From: Niastella yeongjuensis
GTDB taxonomy: Bacteria > Bacteroidota > Bacteroidia > Chitinophagales > Chitinophagaceae
Length of the DNA stretch: 64,000 bases
Assembly (NCBI RefSeq): GCF_900110245.1
Contig: NZ_FOCZ01000007.1
Coordinates: 186,001 to 250,000 of the forward strand
Direction: 5' to 3'
Numbering within the stretch: the first letter of the stretch is position 1; every line of letters begins with the position of its first letter. This document shows, piece after piece, positions 25,226 to 33,358 of the stretch. The position numbers were made by a program, and so were the translations under genes. The notes below the pieces were generated by a model. It was not told where the DNA came from, made no database searches, and saw only the letters and a list, made by a program, of their open reading frames with translations.

Positions 25226-26614
25226 ATGAACAGAAGAAGTGTTTTAAAACAACTCAGTTTAAGTGTTGGCGCTACGGTATTGGGATCAAATACCATGGCC
25301 CGCCTTTCCAACGATGCCATTGAATACGAAATGCCACGCAACCCATTGCACAAACCACTGGCAAAACCAGTCACTGCCATTACCCTGGGAGCAGGCAGCC
25401 GTGGTAATGTATATGGCGGATTTGCCGAGAAGTACCCCGATCAGCTGGATATCATTGGGGTAGCAGAACACATTGCCATCCGCAATGAACGGTATGCGAA
25501 AAAACATCAGATCGACGACAAAAACCGCTTCGATACCTGGGAACGGGTATTTGAACGGCCCAGGTTTGCAGATGCCGTTATTATTTCCATGCCCGATAAC
25601 CTGCATTATGAACCGTGTATGAAGGCATTGGAAATGGGGTACGACATCCTGTTGGAAAAACCCATTGCCCCCACAGAAAAAGAATGCCGGAATATATTGG
25701 CGATGGCTAAAAAAACTGGCCGCATTGTAGCTGTTTGCCATGTATTGCGCTATGCGCCCTACTTTGTAAAAATGAAGGAACTGCTTCAGAATGGGACCAT
25801 TGGCGAGATCATCAGTGTTCAGCATTTTGAACCCATCGAGCACATTCATATGTCGCACTCTTATGTGCGCGGTAACTGGCATAATTCCAAACAAACCACG
25901 CCTATCATACTGGCAAAAAGCTGCCACGACCTGGATATTATAAAATGGATGCTGAATAAACCGGCAAAGCAGATCTCGGCCATGGGCGATTTAAAATGGT
26001 TCAGGAAAGAAAACGCGCCGCAGGACAGCACCGCCCGTTGTACCGACGGGTGTGCTATTGAACGTGAATGTCCTTATTCGGCAATTAGAATATACCACGA
26101 CAATAAACAGCGGTTATACGTATTCGATCTGCCCGAAGACAAAGCCAAGCAACCCGAGGCCATCATGGAATACCTAAAGACCACCAATTATGGCCGTTGT
26201 GTATACAAAATGGATAATGACCAGCCAGATCACTACATTACCAACATCCGGTTTGGCGATAACATTACAGCCAGCTTTTCCATGGAAGCATTTACTTCCT
26301 ATGCAGGCCGCCGTACGCGGGTAATGGGCGCCATGGGCGATATGGTGGGTGATATGGAAGAACTGGTGATCACCGATTTTAAAACCGGTAAACAAACCAA
26401 ACTGGTACCCAAAGCCGAAGATGTAGCCGACTATAAAAACAGCGGTCATGGTGGCGGCGACTGGAATCTGGCAGCTGATTTTGTACAGGCAGTAGCGCAG
26501 CAAAATCCCAAACTACTCACTTCCACCATCGATGAATCTATTGAAAGCCATATCATGTGTTTTATGGCAGAAGAAAGCAGGAAGTATAATAAGGTGATGG
26601 ATGTTAAGATGTAA
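25226..26614 (+). CDS. Tat-exported Gfo/Idh/MocA-family oxidoreductase
   Basis: 462 residues from the ATG at 25226. The N-terminus MNRRSVLKQLSLSVGATVLG is a twin-arginine-type signal, so export with bound cofactor is likely. The Rossmann motif is ITLGAGSRGNVYGG; the catalytic-Lys motif appears as LLEKPIAPTEKE, and KSCHDLDIIKWM holds the His/Asp site. An extra CTDGCAIERECPY segment near residue 275 has three Cys spaced like a metal site; it recurs in Bacteroidota relatives. NAD(P)-dependent sugar or inositol oxidation is the usual role, or glycosidase-like activity in some exported relatives. Convergent with the GH2 gene. Confidence 0.88.
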   Translation: MNRRSVLKQLSLSVGATVLGSNTMARLSNDAIEYEMPRNPLHKPLAKPVTAITLGAGSRGNVYGGFAEKYPDQLDIIGVAEHIAIRNERYAKKHQIDDKNRFDTWERVFERPRFADAVIISMPDNLHYEPCMKALEMGYDILLEKPIAPTEKECRNILAMAKKTGRIVAVCHVLRYAPYFVKMKELLQNGTIGEIISVQHFEPIEHIHMSHSYVRGNWHNSKQTTPIILAKSCHDLDIIKWMLNKPAKQISAMGDLKWFRKENAPQDSTARCTDGCAIERECPYSAIRIYHDNKQRLYVFDLPEDKAKQPEAIMEYLKTTNYGRCVYKMDNDQPDHYITNIRFGDNITASFSMEAFTSYAGRRTRVMGAMGDMVGDMEELVITDFKTGKQTKLVPKAEDVADYKNSGHGGGDWNLAADFVQAVAQQNPKLLTSTIDESIESHIMCFMAEESRKYNKVMDVKM

Positions 26615-26615
26615 G

Positions 26616-26812
26616 GGCAGTAGGCAGTGGGCAGTAGGCAATGGGGAAAACAGCCGCAAGCGGAATACAGCATAAAGTTGAAAGGTTAAAGGCTAAAGCA
26701 AATACATGTTTTTTGCTTTAGCCTTTAACCTTTAGCCTTTAACCTTTAACCTTTAAGCCTGTATTTCCTACTGCCTACTGCCTACTGCCCACTGCCTACT
26801 GCCTTTCAATCT
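26616..26812. repeat. Nested inverted heptamer arrays between convergent genes
   Basis: The outer arms are GGCAGTA/GGCAGTG (26617-26645) and TACTGCC/CACTGCC (26768-26810). Inside is a perfect 22-bp hairpin: 26681-26702 (AAAGGTTAAAGGCTAAAGCA..) with 26712-26733, loop of 9 nt. TTTAACC/TTTAGCC 7-mers follow the inner stem. The structure fills nearly the whole gap and probably ends transcription from both sides. Confidence 0.85.
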
Positions 26813-26813
26813 T

Positions 26814-29786
26814 TCAAGGTGCCGAAGGCAACGCTTCATAGACCTCTGCTTCTATTATACTCAACGTTCCTTTCGCCTTCGAATCATCCCGGGCAACGCC
26901 ATCATCAAGCTTTTTGCCATTTACTTCTGCCATGGTATTGCCGCCTTCGTCTTTCGACAAAGTGGCCAGTTGGATCCTTACTTTTTTCCCTTTCTCCGGT
27001 TTGCAGGCAATTGTATAATAACCCAGGGTAGGTTTGGTGGATCCTTTAAATACTTCCCTGCCATCCACGGTAATGACTAATGGATATGCCCGGCTACGAA
27101 AATTATTTAGCTTCAGGGTTATTTCGCTTACCGTGGCCGTCCGCTCCAGTTCATATTCTATCCAGGCGGTTTCGAGTTGGCCGTCGTTCACCCAGTCGCT
27201 TAATTCATTGTCGTCATAACTGGCAAATGCACTGTCGGCATGAGCGCCAGCCGTTGCTTTGACAATGGCAATGGGTGTGCGGGTCATTGTATAAGATGGT
27301 GTTGAAGGCGTTGATCCTCTGTTTAGACGGCCTTGTAAGCCGGCAGCTGGTAACTGCGTGGCCAGGCCATCTTTTTCCATAAAGGGAATGGAATTCAGGG
27401 TAAGAGTGGCCGGTTGTAAACCATCCGCAGTTGCTTTTATTGTTATATTTCCCGCTGTAGTAGTTGAACGGATCAACACCCGGTTCACCCCATTTTCAAC
27501 GGGCAGGCTTTTAGCCAGGATGTAATTATCGGGCCCTATGGCCATACCGCCCCGCCATTCCGCCGGACCATCCAACCTAAAATTGATCATATTCAAGGCG
27601 GTAGGACAACGTTCGCCATTGGCATCGATCACTTCTACCTCTACCAGCGACAGGTCCTGCCCATTGGCAACAAAAGGAACGGGCCTTTCAATATTGGTCA
27701 ATCGAAGTGCGGCCGGTGTGCCTTTTGTGGTGATTGTACCCTCGCATACCTGTTTTCCTTTGTCGTTGTAACCGGTTGCTGAAAGCGTGCCGGACTGCCA
27801 CTCCACGTTTTTAAACGTGAACAGAAAGCCATCGCTTTTTAGTCCAAACCCCAGTGATTTGCCGTTTACTTTTAATTCTACTTTGGCTGCAGACGATACT
27901 ACATAAATATCTTTCTTCACTCCGGCTGTATAATTCCAATGGCCAATAATGTGCAGGCTGTATTTTTCCGGGTTCACCCAGCCGTCCCACATGACCTGAT
28001 TGGCATAATAGTTTTGCTTTTTAATACGCAGGGCATCTACTTCGCCGCTACGGCGGTAATTTTCTGCACCGCGGTGATGGGTATTGGTTTCAGAAAACAC
28101 AATGTTCACGCCGCCGGCGCTCACGCGTTTACCGGTACCGGGACGTTCATTCCAGAATTCAAACCAGCGCTTAACATTCTCCACTGCATGCGATTCCATA
28201 TTGCGGTTATACACGGCCGCGTTTTGTCCGTTGTACAAAGGCCCATCGCCGTCTTTGTGAAAGGGTGGGGTATAGTCATCCCAGTATTTGCGGGCGCCTT
28301 CATCGCGTGAATATTCCATAGCCCACATAGGGATATGGGCGCTTTTGTTGGTGTACAACATTTCACCGCCGTATTCAGCTACTTTGCTGTTGAGCATTTC
28401 GCGGGAACCGATGGCCCGGCCACCATGCAGATCGTACTGATCGCGGATTGCTTTCATTTCCTGCATGTGTTCTTCACTGATAGATTCATTTCCCGATTCG
28501 TAAAAAATGATGCTGGGATTATTCTTATTATAAATGATGGCGTCGCGCATTACGGCTTTGCGTTGTTCCCATCGGGTGCCGGTGATGTCATGTTCGGCAT
28601 CACCCGCCTGCATGGATTGCAGCAGGCCGACCCGGTCGCAGCTTTCAATATCCTGTTTCCAGGGCGTAATGTGCATCCAGCGCACCAGGTTGCCATTGCC
28701 TTCCACCATCAAGCCGTTGCTGTAATCACTTAACCAGGCCGGAACACTCAACCCAATAGCCGGCCATTCATTGCTGGTGCGCTGGGCATAACCATGCACC
28801 ATTATCACGCGATCGTTCAGGTAGATCATGCCATCTTTGAATTCGGTTTTTCGAAAACCCGTTTTGGTGTTCACGGCATCTACCACTTTACCATTCACCT
28901 TTAACCGGGTTTGAACCGAATACAAATACCCATAGCCCCAGCTCCAGAAATGCAGGTTGTTTACTGCGGAAGCTGCTTTTACAATGGCGGTAGCTCCGGC
29001 CGCCAGGGTAGTGTTGCTGCCGGCAAAAGTTTTTACGGGCGTTCCTTTGGCGTCGGTAATGGCTACTTCATAGGAGATGGTCTGTGGTTGGCCGGTTTCA
29101 TTTTTTATTTGTGATTCGGCGTGAATGGTGGCGGTGCCGCCTTTTATATTAAAATTGTCGGCATAGACGTAAACCCCCGTTGTGCCTAATGTAGTAAACA
29201 AGGGCAGGGTTTGATACACGTTGCCGCATATGTGCAGGTATACGTTCTTGTTAATGCCGCCGTAGTTGGCATTGAAGTTTTTGTCTTCCCACTGAAATTT
29301 GGTGTTGGTAGCGACTTCTTTGTATTCCCAGCTGTTATCGATGCGAACGGCCAGTACATTTTCCGCATCGCCGGTAGTTACCAGGTCTGAGATATCGAAA
29401 CCAAAGGCGGTGACGCCGTTCTCGTGCAGGCCCAGGTGTTTCCCGTTTAAGTAAAATTCCCCCGCCTGTCTGATGCCTTCAAACTCCAGGAATATTTTTT
29501 GTCCTTTTGCCGCAGCAGGAATTTTAAAATGCTTTCGGTACCAGGCGATGCCGGTGCTTAGGTCTTTGATATCTTTTTTAAAGGCTTCATCTTCATTCCA
29601 GGCATAGGGCAATGTTACCGGTTTCCAGCTGGCATCATTAAACGCAGTTGCAGAGGCGGCGGCGGTGTCGCCCACGAATACTTTCCAGCTGGTATTAAAA
29701 TTATAAGTGGTACGTTGGGCTTGCAGGTACAGGCAGGTGAATGCCAATAAGAAAGCAATGACAGTTTTTTTTATCATATGGCGCAT
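26814..29786 (-). CDS. Glycoside hydrolase family 2 protein (beta-galactosidase-like), secreted
   Basis: 990 residues (981 if the ATG at 29777 is used). Signal peptide IKKTVIAFLLAFTCLYLQAQ. In order: GH2 sugar-binding jelly roll (about 30-190), Ig-like domain (about 205-315), TIM barrel (about 318-620) with acid/base Glu434 in the GH2 motif YESGNES; E491 in MWAMEYSRDEG is a candidate nucleophile. Then come Ig-like/DUF4982-type modules (about 625-800) and a C-terminal discoidin-like or malectin-like region (about 840-985). A periplasmic or surface beta-glycosidase; the sugar is unknown. No susC/susD pair is adjacent. Perfect -7 box at 29800-29807. Confidence 0.9.
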   Translation of the reverse strand: MRHMIKKTVIAFLLAFTCLYLQAQRTTYNFNTSWKVFVGDTAAASATAFNDASWKPVTLPYAWNEDEAFKKDIKDLSTGIAWYRKHFKIPAAAKGQKIFLEFEGIRQAGEFYLNGKHLGLHENGVTAFGFDISDLVTTGDAENVLAVRIDNSWEYKEVATNTKFQWEDKNFNANYGGINKNVYLHICGNVYQTLPLFTTLGTTGVYVYADNFNIKGGTATIHAESQIKNETGQPQTISYEVAITDAKGTPVKTFAGSNTTLAAGATAIVKAASAVNNLHFWSWGYGYLYSVQTRLKVNGKVVDAVNTKTGFRKTEFKDGMIYLNDRVIMVHGYAQRTSNEWPAIGLSVPAWLSDYSNGLMVEGNGNLVRWMHITPWKQDIESCDRVGLLQSMQAGDAEHDITGTRWEQRKAVMRDAIIYNKNNPSIIFYESGNESISEEHMQEMKAIRDQYDLHGGRAIGSREMLNSKVAEYGGEMLYTNKSAHIPMWAMEYSRDEGARKYWDDYTPPFHKDGDGPLYNGQNAAVYNRNMESHAVENVKRWFEFWNERPGTGKRVSAGGVNIVFSETNTHHRGAENYRRSGEVDALRIKKQNYYANQVMWDGWVNPEKYSLHIIGHWNYTAGVKKDIYVVSSAAKVELKVNGKSLGFGLKSDGFLFTFKNVEWQSGTLSATGYNDKGKQVCEGTITTKGTPAALRLTNIERPVPFVANGQDLSLVEVEVIDANGERCPTALNMINFRLDGPAEWRGGMAIGPDNYILAKSLPVENGVNRVLIRSTTTAGNITIKATADGLQPATLTLNSIPFMEKDGLATQLPAAGLQGRLNRGSTPSTPSYTMTRTPIAIVKATAGAHADSAFASYDDNELSDWVNDGQLETAWIEYELERTATVSEITLKLNNFRSRAYPLVITVDGREVFKGSTKPTLGYYTIACKPEKGKKVRIQLATLSKDEGGNTMAEVNGKKLDDGVARDDSKAKGTLSIIEAEVYEALPSAP

Positions 29787-29799
29787 TGTAATACGTGCT

Positions 29800-29807
29800 C
29801 AAATATA
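29800..29807 (-). promoter_or_regulatory. -7 box (TATATTTG) for the GH2 gene
   Basis: Exact match. It lies 13 nt before the ATG at 29786 and 22 nt before the ATG at 29777, so it does not settle the start but fits either. Confidence 0.55.
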
Positions 29808-29930
29808 GAGGCGGTACTTATGGCAACTATCCTGTTGAATCCTGCGCTGAAATAGCTTACTGTTGTGCCAGGCAAGCTTAGTTTTTGGTAAATTACAGGT
29901 AAAATAACCACGCATAAAACCATTCAAACT

Positions 29931-30308
29931 ATGTCAACAGAAAAACAACCCACTTATGGCAATGGCAAGATCTGTTATATTGAAATGGCTGCTGAAGATA
30001 TAGAAAGCTCTTCCGCCTTTTACAAAGCGGTATTTGGCTGGAACATTCGTAAGCGCGGCGATGGCGCCACCTCTTTTGACGACGGCGTGGGTGAAGTAAG
30101 CGGTACCTGGGTAAAAGGCCGCACGCCGGCCGTATCACCCGGACTACTGGTATATGTAATGGTCGATGACATGGAGGAAACAATAGCCAAAGTAATTGCC
30201 AATGGCGGTACCATAGTACAACCCGTTGGCATGGATGCACCTGAGATCACTGCCCGTTTTCGGGATCCGGCGGGGAATGTGATTGGCTTGTATCAGAATC
30301 CGAAATAA
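29931..30308 (+). CDS. VOC-superfamily (glyoxalase-like) protein
   Basis: 125 residues forming two beta-alpha-beta-beta-beta VOC modules: KICYIEMAAEDIESSSAFYKAVFGW and LLVYVMVDDMEETIAKVIANGG..., ending ARFRDPAGNVIGLYQNP, the typical VOC end. The metal ligands are not all evident: Glu in YIEMAAED is present, but His at the usual first position is absent. It may be a metal-independent binding protein or a resistance/dioxygenase relative. Monocistronic. The TAA stop is followed directly by TTTAAAG/TTGAAAG heptamers. Confidence 0.85.
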   Translation: MSTEKQPTYGNGKICYIEMAAEDIESSSAFYKAVFGWNIRKRGDGATSFDDGVGEVSGTWVKGRTPAVSPGLLVYVMVDDMEETIAKVIANGGTIVQPVGMDAPEITARFRDPAGNVIGLYQNPK

Positions 30309-30474
30309 GTTTAAAGTTGAAAGTTCAAAATTGAAAGTTTAAAGCTTTAAGGTGTTAGTGCAGGGTTCTAAGGTTAAGTTATTGGGTTTGTAGGTTATTA
30401 TGTTTTCAGTACTAAGTTCAGATTTAGGTTTTGGCTGTTCTCTCTGCCCTCTGCCTTCTGCCCTCTGCCCTTCT
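30309..30474. repeat. Two heptamer arrays between VOC and DUF2071 genes
   Basis: TTTAAAG, TTGAAAG, TTCAAAA, TTGAAAG, TTTAAAG at 30308-30346, then TCTCTGC, CCTCTGC, CTTCTGC, CCTCTGC, CC at 30440-30471. The second array lies about 10 bp upstream of the next gene's -7 box. Confidence 0.7.
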
Positions 30475-30480
30475 TTCACT

Positions 30481-30488
30481 TACCTTTG
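30481..30488 (+). promoter_or_regulatory. -7 box (TACCTTTG), probable leaderless promoter
   Basis: Exact TAnnTTTG match ending 7 nt before the ATG at 30496. The transcript would start at or within a few nt of the start codon. Confidence 0.65.
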
Positions 30489-30495
30489 CAGCACT

Positions 30496-31215
30496 ATGAA
30501 ACAAAAGAAGTTCCTTTCGGCCCAGTGGCTGCGTTTAATAATGGCCAATTATGTGGTAGATCCAAACATCCTGAAACCATATTTGCCTGCTAAAACCGAA
30601 CTGGACAGCTGGAACGGGCGTACTTACGTAAGTTTGGTTGGATTTCTTTTTCATAATACCCGCGTGATGCGGATCAGTGTGCCTTTTCATACCAGTTTTC
30701 CAGAGGTGAATCTGCGTTTTTATGTTCGCTACAAAGAAAATGACCAATACAAACGGGGTGTGGTGTTTATTAAGGAGATCGTTCCCAAACGGGCCATTAC
30801 CTTTATTGCCAATTCCCTTTTTAAGGAGCGTTATGTTACGCTGCCCATGAAGACTTTTGTTGAAATCACCCCCGAAGAACAACATATCGGTTACCAGTGG
30901 AAGTTTAATAACCGCTGGAATGGGATCGAAGTAAAAACCGGGTTGAAGAAATTCCCCCTGCAGGCCGGCAGCGAGGAGGAGTTTATTACCGAACATTTCT
31001 GGGGCTACTCTTCCCTGAATGAACACCTTACCGGCGAATACCAGGTATCACACCCCAGTTGGGACGTTTTTCCCGTTACAGACTACACCATTGATTGCGA
31101 TTTTGGCAACCTGTATGGTCCGTCATTTTCGGTATTGAAGGAACAGGCGCCCGTTTCTGTGTTCCTGGCCGAGGGATCGGAGATTAGTGTGTTTAGTAAA
31201 AGAGTGGTTGGGTAA
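30496..31215 (+). CDS. DUF2071 (YqjF-like) family protein
   Basis: 239 residues from the ATG at 30496, chosen because family homology begins KKFLSAQWLRLIMANY and because the 32 in-frame codons upstream come from a heptamer array and the promoter. Typical segments are VDPNILKPYLPAKTELDSWNGRTYVSLVGF and PFHTSFPEVNLRFYVRY. The fold is acetoacetate-decarboxylase-like; activity is not known. No signal peptide. Own promoter; followed by a repeat-rich gap. Confidence 0.85.
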   Translation: MKQKKFLSAQWLRLIMANYVVDPNILKPYLPAKTELDSWNGRTYVSLVGFLFHNTRVMRISVPFHTSFPEVNLRFYVRYKENDQYKRGVVFIKEIVPKRAITFIANSLFKERYVTLPMKTFVEITPEEQHIGYQWKFNNRWNGIEVKTGLKKFPLQAGSEEEFITEHFWGYSSLNEHLTGEYQVSHPSWDVFPVTDYTIDCDFGNLYGPSFSVLKEQAPVSVFLAEGSEISVFSKRVVG

Positions 31216-31539
31216 GGGCAAAAGGCAGCGGGCAGCGGGCAGAGATGAAAGGCAATGGGCAATGGAAGAAGGCAGACGGTCCCTTTTACGATAAAGCTTA
31301 CGCCTACGCTAAAGCTTCGGCAGTACACAGTCGGCGGGCGAGGTAGTTGGAAAAAGGTGAAAGTGATACGGGCTGAAAGTTCCATAAGCTATAAGCGATA
31401 CATCGCTGCACGCTCCGCGCACTTCACGCAATACATCTCGGCGCAGCAGCGCCGCCCTGGAACTAAAAACTAAAAACTAAAAACTAAAAACTAAAAACTA
31501 AAAACTAAGAACCAGAACTTTCAACTTTGAACTTTCAAC
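31216..31539. other. Repeat-filled gap
   Basis: Holds GGCAGCG/GGCAGAG-type heptamers (31217-31275), the partial third copy of the 71-bp element (31295-31341), a GC-rich palindromic stretch (about 31395-31455, GCGCAGCAGCGCC), and (AACTAAA)n with TTCAACT/TTTGAAC heptamers (31461-31560) that run into the stop of the next gene. No gene. Confidence 0.6.
31295..31341 (+). repeat. 71-bp dispersed element, partial copy 3
   Basis: Carries GCTTACGCCTACGCTAAAGC then TTCGGCAGTACACAGTCGG and CGGGCGAGG, the same orientation as copy 2 with a few substitutions. The first 10-15 bp and the last 8 are lost. Confidence 0.75.
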
Positions 31540-31560
31540 TTAAAACTTTGAACTTTCAAC
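31461..31560. repeat. Heptamer array (AACTAAA)n and TTCAACT family
   Basis: Six near-perfect AACTAAA units followed by TTTCAAC, TTTGAAC, TTTCAAC, TTAAAAC, TTTGAAC, TTTCAAC. The right end supplies the last codons and stop of the convergent HEAT-like gene. Confidence 0.85.
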
Positions 31561-32067
31561 TAACTTCTTAAGTATTTTCTTACCCCGGGAATGAAAAGCT
31601 GCCGTTTCGTGGGGCCATCGTTCTTCGATGATCAATTTTAGTTCGGGTTTGATATCGGGGTATTCGGCGGAGAGGTTTTCCAGGATGGAGAGTGAAAATG
31701 CTTTGATGGCCGGGGCGGTATTGTGGTCGGCAACAAATTCGAAACAGTCGTTCATTACCTGTCCGTGGAAGCGTTTGGGGATGGTTACATATTGAAGCAG
31801 CCGCACCACATTTCGGATTACGGCGCTATGGACGCCGGTTTTTCTTAGCAGGGGCAGAATTTGTTTAAACCAGGGCGTTATCAGCTCGGGGTGATGCTCC
31901 ACACAAATGCTCAGGGGCCAGCCGGCCCGTTGCGTTACCCGGTACTCACCTTTTAAAAATAATTGCATCAGTTCTGCAAACCGGTCTTTATCCCCACCCA
32001 CATATTTTACGATTTTCTCACATTGACTTTTTGAATGTTCCTTTTCGATCGCTTTTAATAAATCCAT
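31540..32067 (-). CDS. HEAT-repeat-like helical protein
   Basis: 175 residues, all predicted alpha-helical, with HEAT/ARM-like repeat pairs: GGDKDRFAELMQLFLKGEYRVTQRAGWPL, then HPELITPWFKQILPLLR and SAVIRNVVRLLQYV, IKAFSLSILENLSAEYPDIKPEL. Function unknown; similar short proteins occur singly in Bacteroidota. The last residues (VESSKF) and the stop are encoded by heptamer repeat sequence, so the ancestral C-terminus may have been changed by repeat growth. Divergent from the SAM-hydrolase gene, with only 35 bp between start codons. Confidence 0.75.
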   Translation of the reverse strand: MDLLKAIEKEHSKSQCEKIVKYVGGDKDRFAELMQLFLKGEYRVTQRAGWPLSICVEHHPELITPWFKQILPLLRKTGVHSAVIRNVVRLLQYVTIPKRFHGQVMNDCFEFVADHNTAPAIKAFSLSILENLSAEYPDIKPELKLIIEERWPHETAAFHSRGKKILKKLVESSKF

Positions 32068-32068
32068 A

Positions 32069-32076
32069 TAAATTTG
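32069..32076 (+). promoter_or_regulatory. -7 box (TAAATTTG) for the SAM-hydrolase gene
   Basis: Exact match, 26 nt before the ATG at 32103 and 2 bp from the start codon of the divergent gene, so the -33 element falls inside that gene. Confidence 0.6.
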
Positions 32077-32102
32077 AAAATAGCCATTTTTAAAATTATC
32101 AA

Positions 32103-33011
32103 ATGAAAAAGACTCAGTTAATGACTGCTTTTGTTTTTTGTATCGTGACTGCCTGTAACCATAAGAAGGCTGGCATGGTGGTTTTTCAAACCGACTATGG
32201 ACTGAAGGACGGGGCCGTGGCTGCTATGAAAGGGGTAGCCACCGGTGTTGATCCTGACCTGAAGCTGTACGACCTCACCCATGAAATTCCGGCTTTCAAT
32301 ATTTGGGAGGGAGCCTACCGGCTGCAGCAAACTGCTCCCTACTGGCCGGCCGGGACGGTTTTTGTGTCTGTGGTAGATCCGGGCGTTGGCACCAACCGGA
32401 AATCGGTGGTGCTGAAAACAAAGACGGGGCATTATTTCGTAACACCCGATAATGGCACTTTGACCCTGATAGCTCAATCACTTGGCATTGAATCCGTACG
32501 TGAGATCAACGAAGCCTTAAATAGAAGGAAAAACTCACAGGCCTCCTACACTTTTCATGGCCGGGATGTATATGCCTACACCGGAGCAAGGCTGGCGGCT
32601 GGCGTGATCCGTTTTGAAGAGGTGGGTCAGGAATTACCGCCGGCAGTAGTGACCATTCCTTACCAAAAAGCTGTGTTTCAAGGGGATTCCATACTGGGTA
32701 ATATACCTATCCTCGATGTTCAATATGGCAACGTATGGACTAACATTAACGACTCGATTTTCAAAGTGTTACACGTGGAACCTAAAGAAAAAGTAGAGGT
32801 AAAAATCAATAGAAATGGCATCCCTGTCTTTGACGAGGATGTTGAATTTGTACACACGTTCGGCGACGTGCCTGAGGGTAAGATGTTGGCCTATATGAAC
32901 AGCCTGATGAACTTTTCGCTGGCCATAAACATGGGTAACATGGCCGATTCTTTTCATATAAACAGCGGAGCGGATTGGAATATTGTAGTCAAAAGGAGAA
33001 AACCAAATTAA
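32103..33011 (+). CDS. SAM hydroxide adenosyltransferase family (DUF62), predicted lipoprotein
   Basis: 302 residues. The core matches the SAM chlorinase/fluorinase/hydroxide-adenosyltransferase family, which hydrolyses S-adenosylmethionine to adenosine and methionine. The family's Asp-Arg-His set is visible: D92 and R99 in VVDPGVGTNRKS and H152 in TFHGRDVYA; YFVTPDNGTL is the SAM-binding segment. The odd feature is the N-terminus, MKKTQLMTAFVFCIVTACNHKK, a lipoprotein signal with Cys18, directly before the usual family start. That predicts an envelope enzyme, where SAM should be scarce. Own promoter; terminator 185 bp after the stop. Confidence 0.88.
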   Translation: MKKTQLMTAFVFCIVTACNHKKAGMVVFQTDYGLKDGAVAAMKGVATGVDPDLKLYDLTHEIPAFNIWEGAYRLQQTAPYWPAGTVFVSVVDPGVGTNRKSVVLKTKTGHYFVTPDNGTLTLIAQSLGIESVREINEALNRRKNSQASYTFHGRDVYAYTGARLAAGVIRFEEVGQELPPAVVTIPYQKAVFQGDSILGNIPILDVQYGNVWTNINDSIFKVLHVEPKEKVEVKINRNGIPVFDEDVEFVHTFGDVPEGKMLAYMNSLMNFSLAINMGNMADSFHINSGADWNIVVKRRKPN

Positions 33012-33196
33012 TTTTTACACAATTTGGTGTAATCGGTGGATAACCAAGTAAGTAGGGAATATGGGAAGCAGAAAATTCATATTGGCGGGAGTAAACGATA
33101 GTTTACTAAATATCATGATTGATCTATAATTAGTTAATGTGTTTATCTGCTTTATAAATTGAAATAATCCTGCGAAAATTCAATCAAATAATTAAG

Positions 33197-33226
33197 AAAA
33201 AGGACCGGGTAACCCGGTCCTTTTTT
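33197..33226 (+). terminator. Strong intrinsic terminator
   Basis: GGACCGGGT / ACCCGGTCC hairpin preceded by AAAAA and followed by TTTTTT. It lies 185 bp after the nearest stop, so the transcript has a long 3' UTR or a separate small RNA ends here. Confidence 0.85.
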
Positions 33227-33358
33227 CATGTAGTGCTAAAAAAGTAGCAATATCTAAAAATGGGGTTGTTATTTAATTTGAAAAAAAGAGCATAAAAAAT
33301 TGATTGATATATTGATGGGTCATTTTGCGTTTAAGTATAACTATAAAGGAGGTTTTCC

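Noticed and set aside
26814-29786. Polysaccharide utilisation locus around the GH2 gene
   Set aside because: No susC/susD pair, regulator or second glycosidase beside it; the barrel at 38.9 kb is not paired with SusD.
31255-31473. Plus-strand frame of 72 codons in the repeat-filled gap
   Set aside because: Made entirely of heptamers and the 71-bp element; no gene character.
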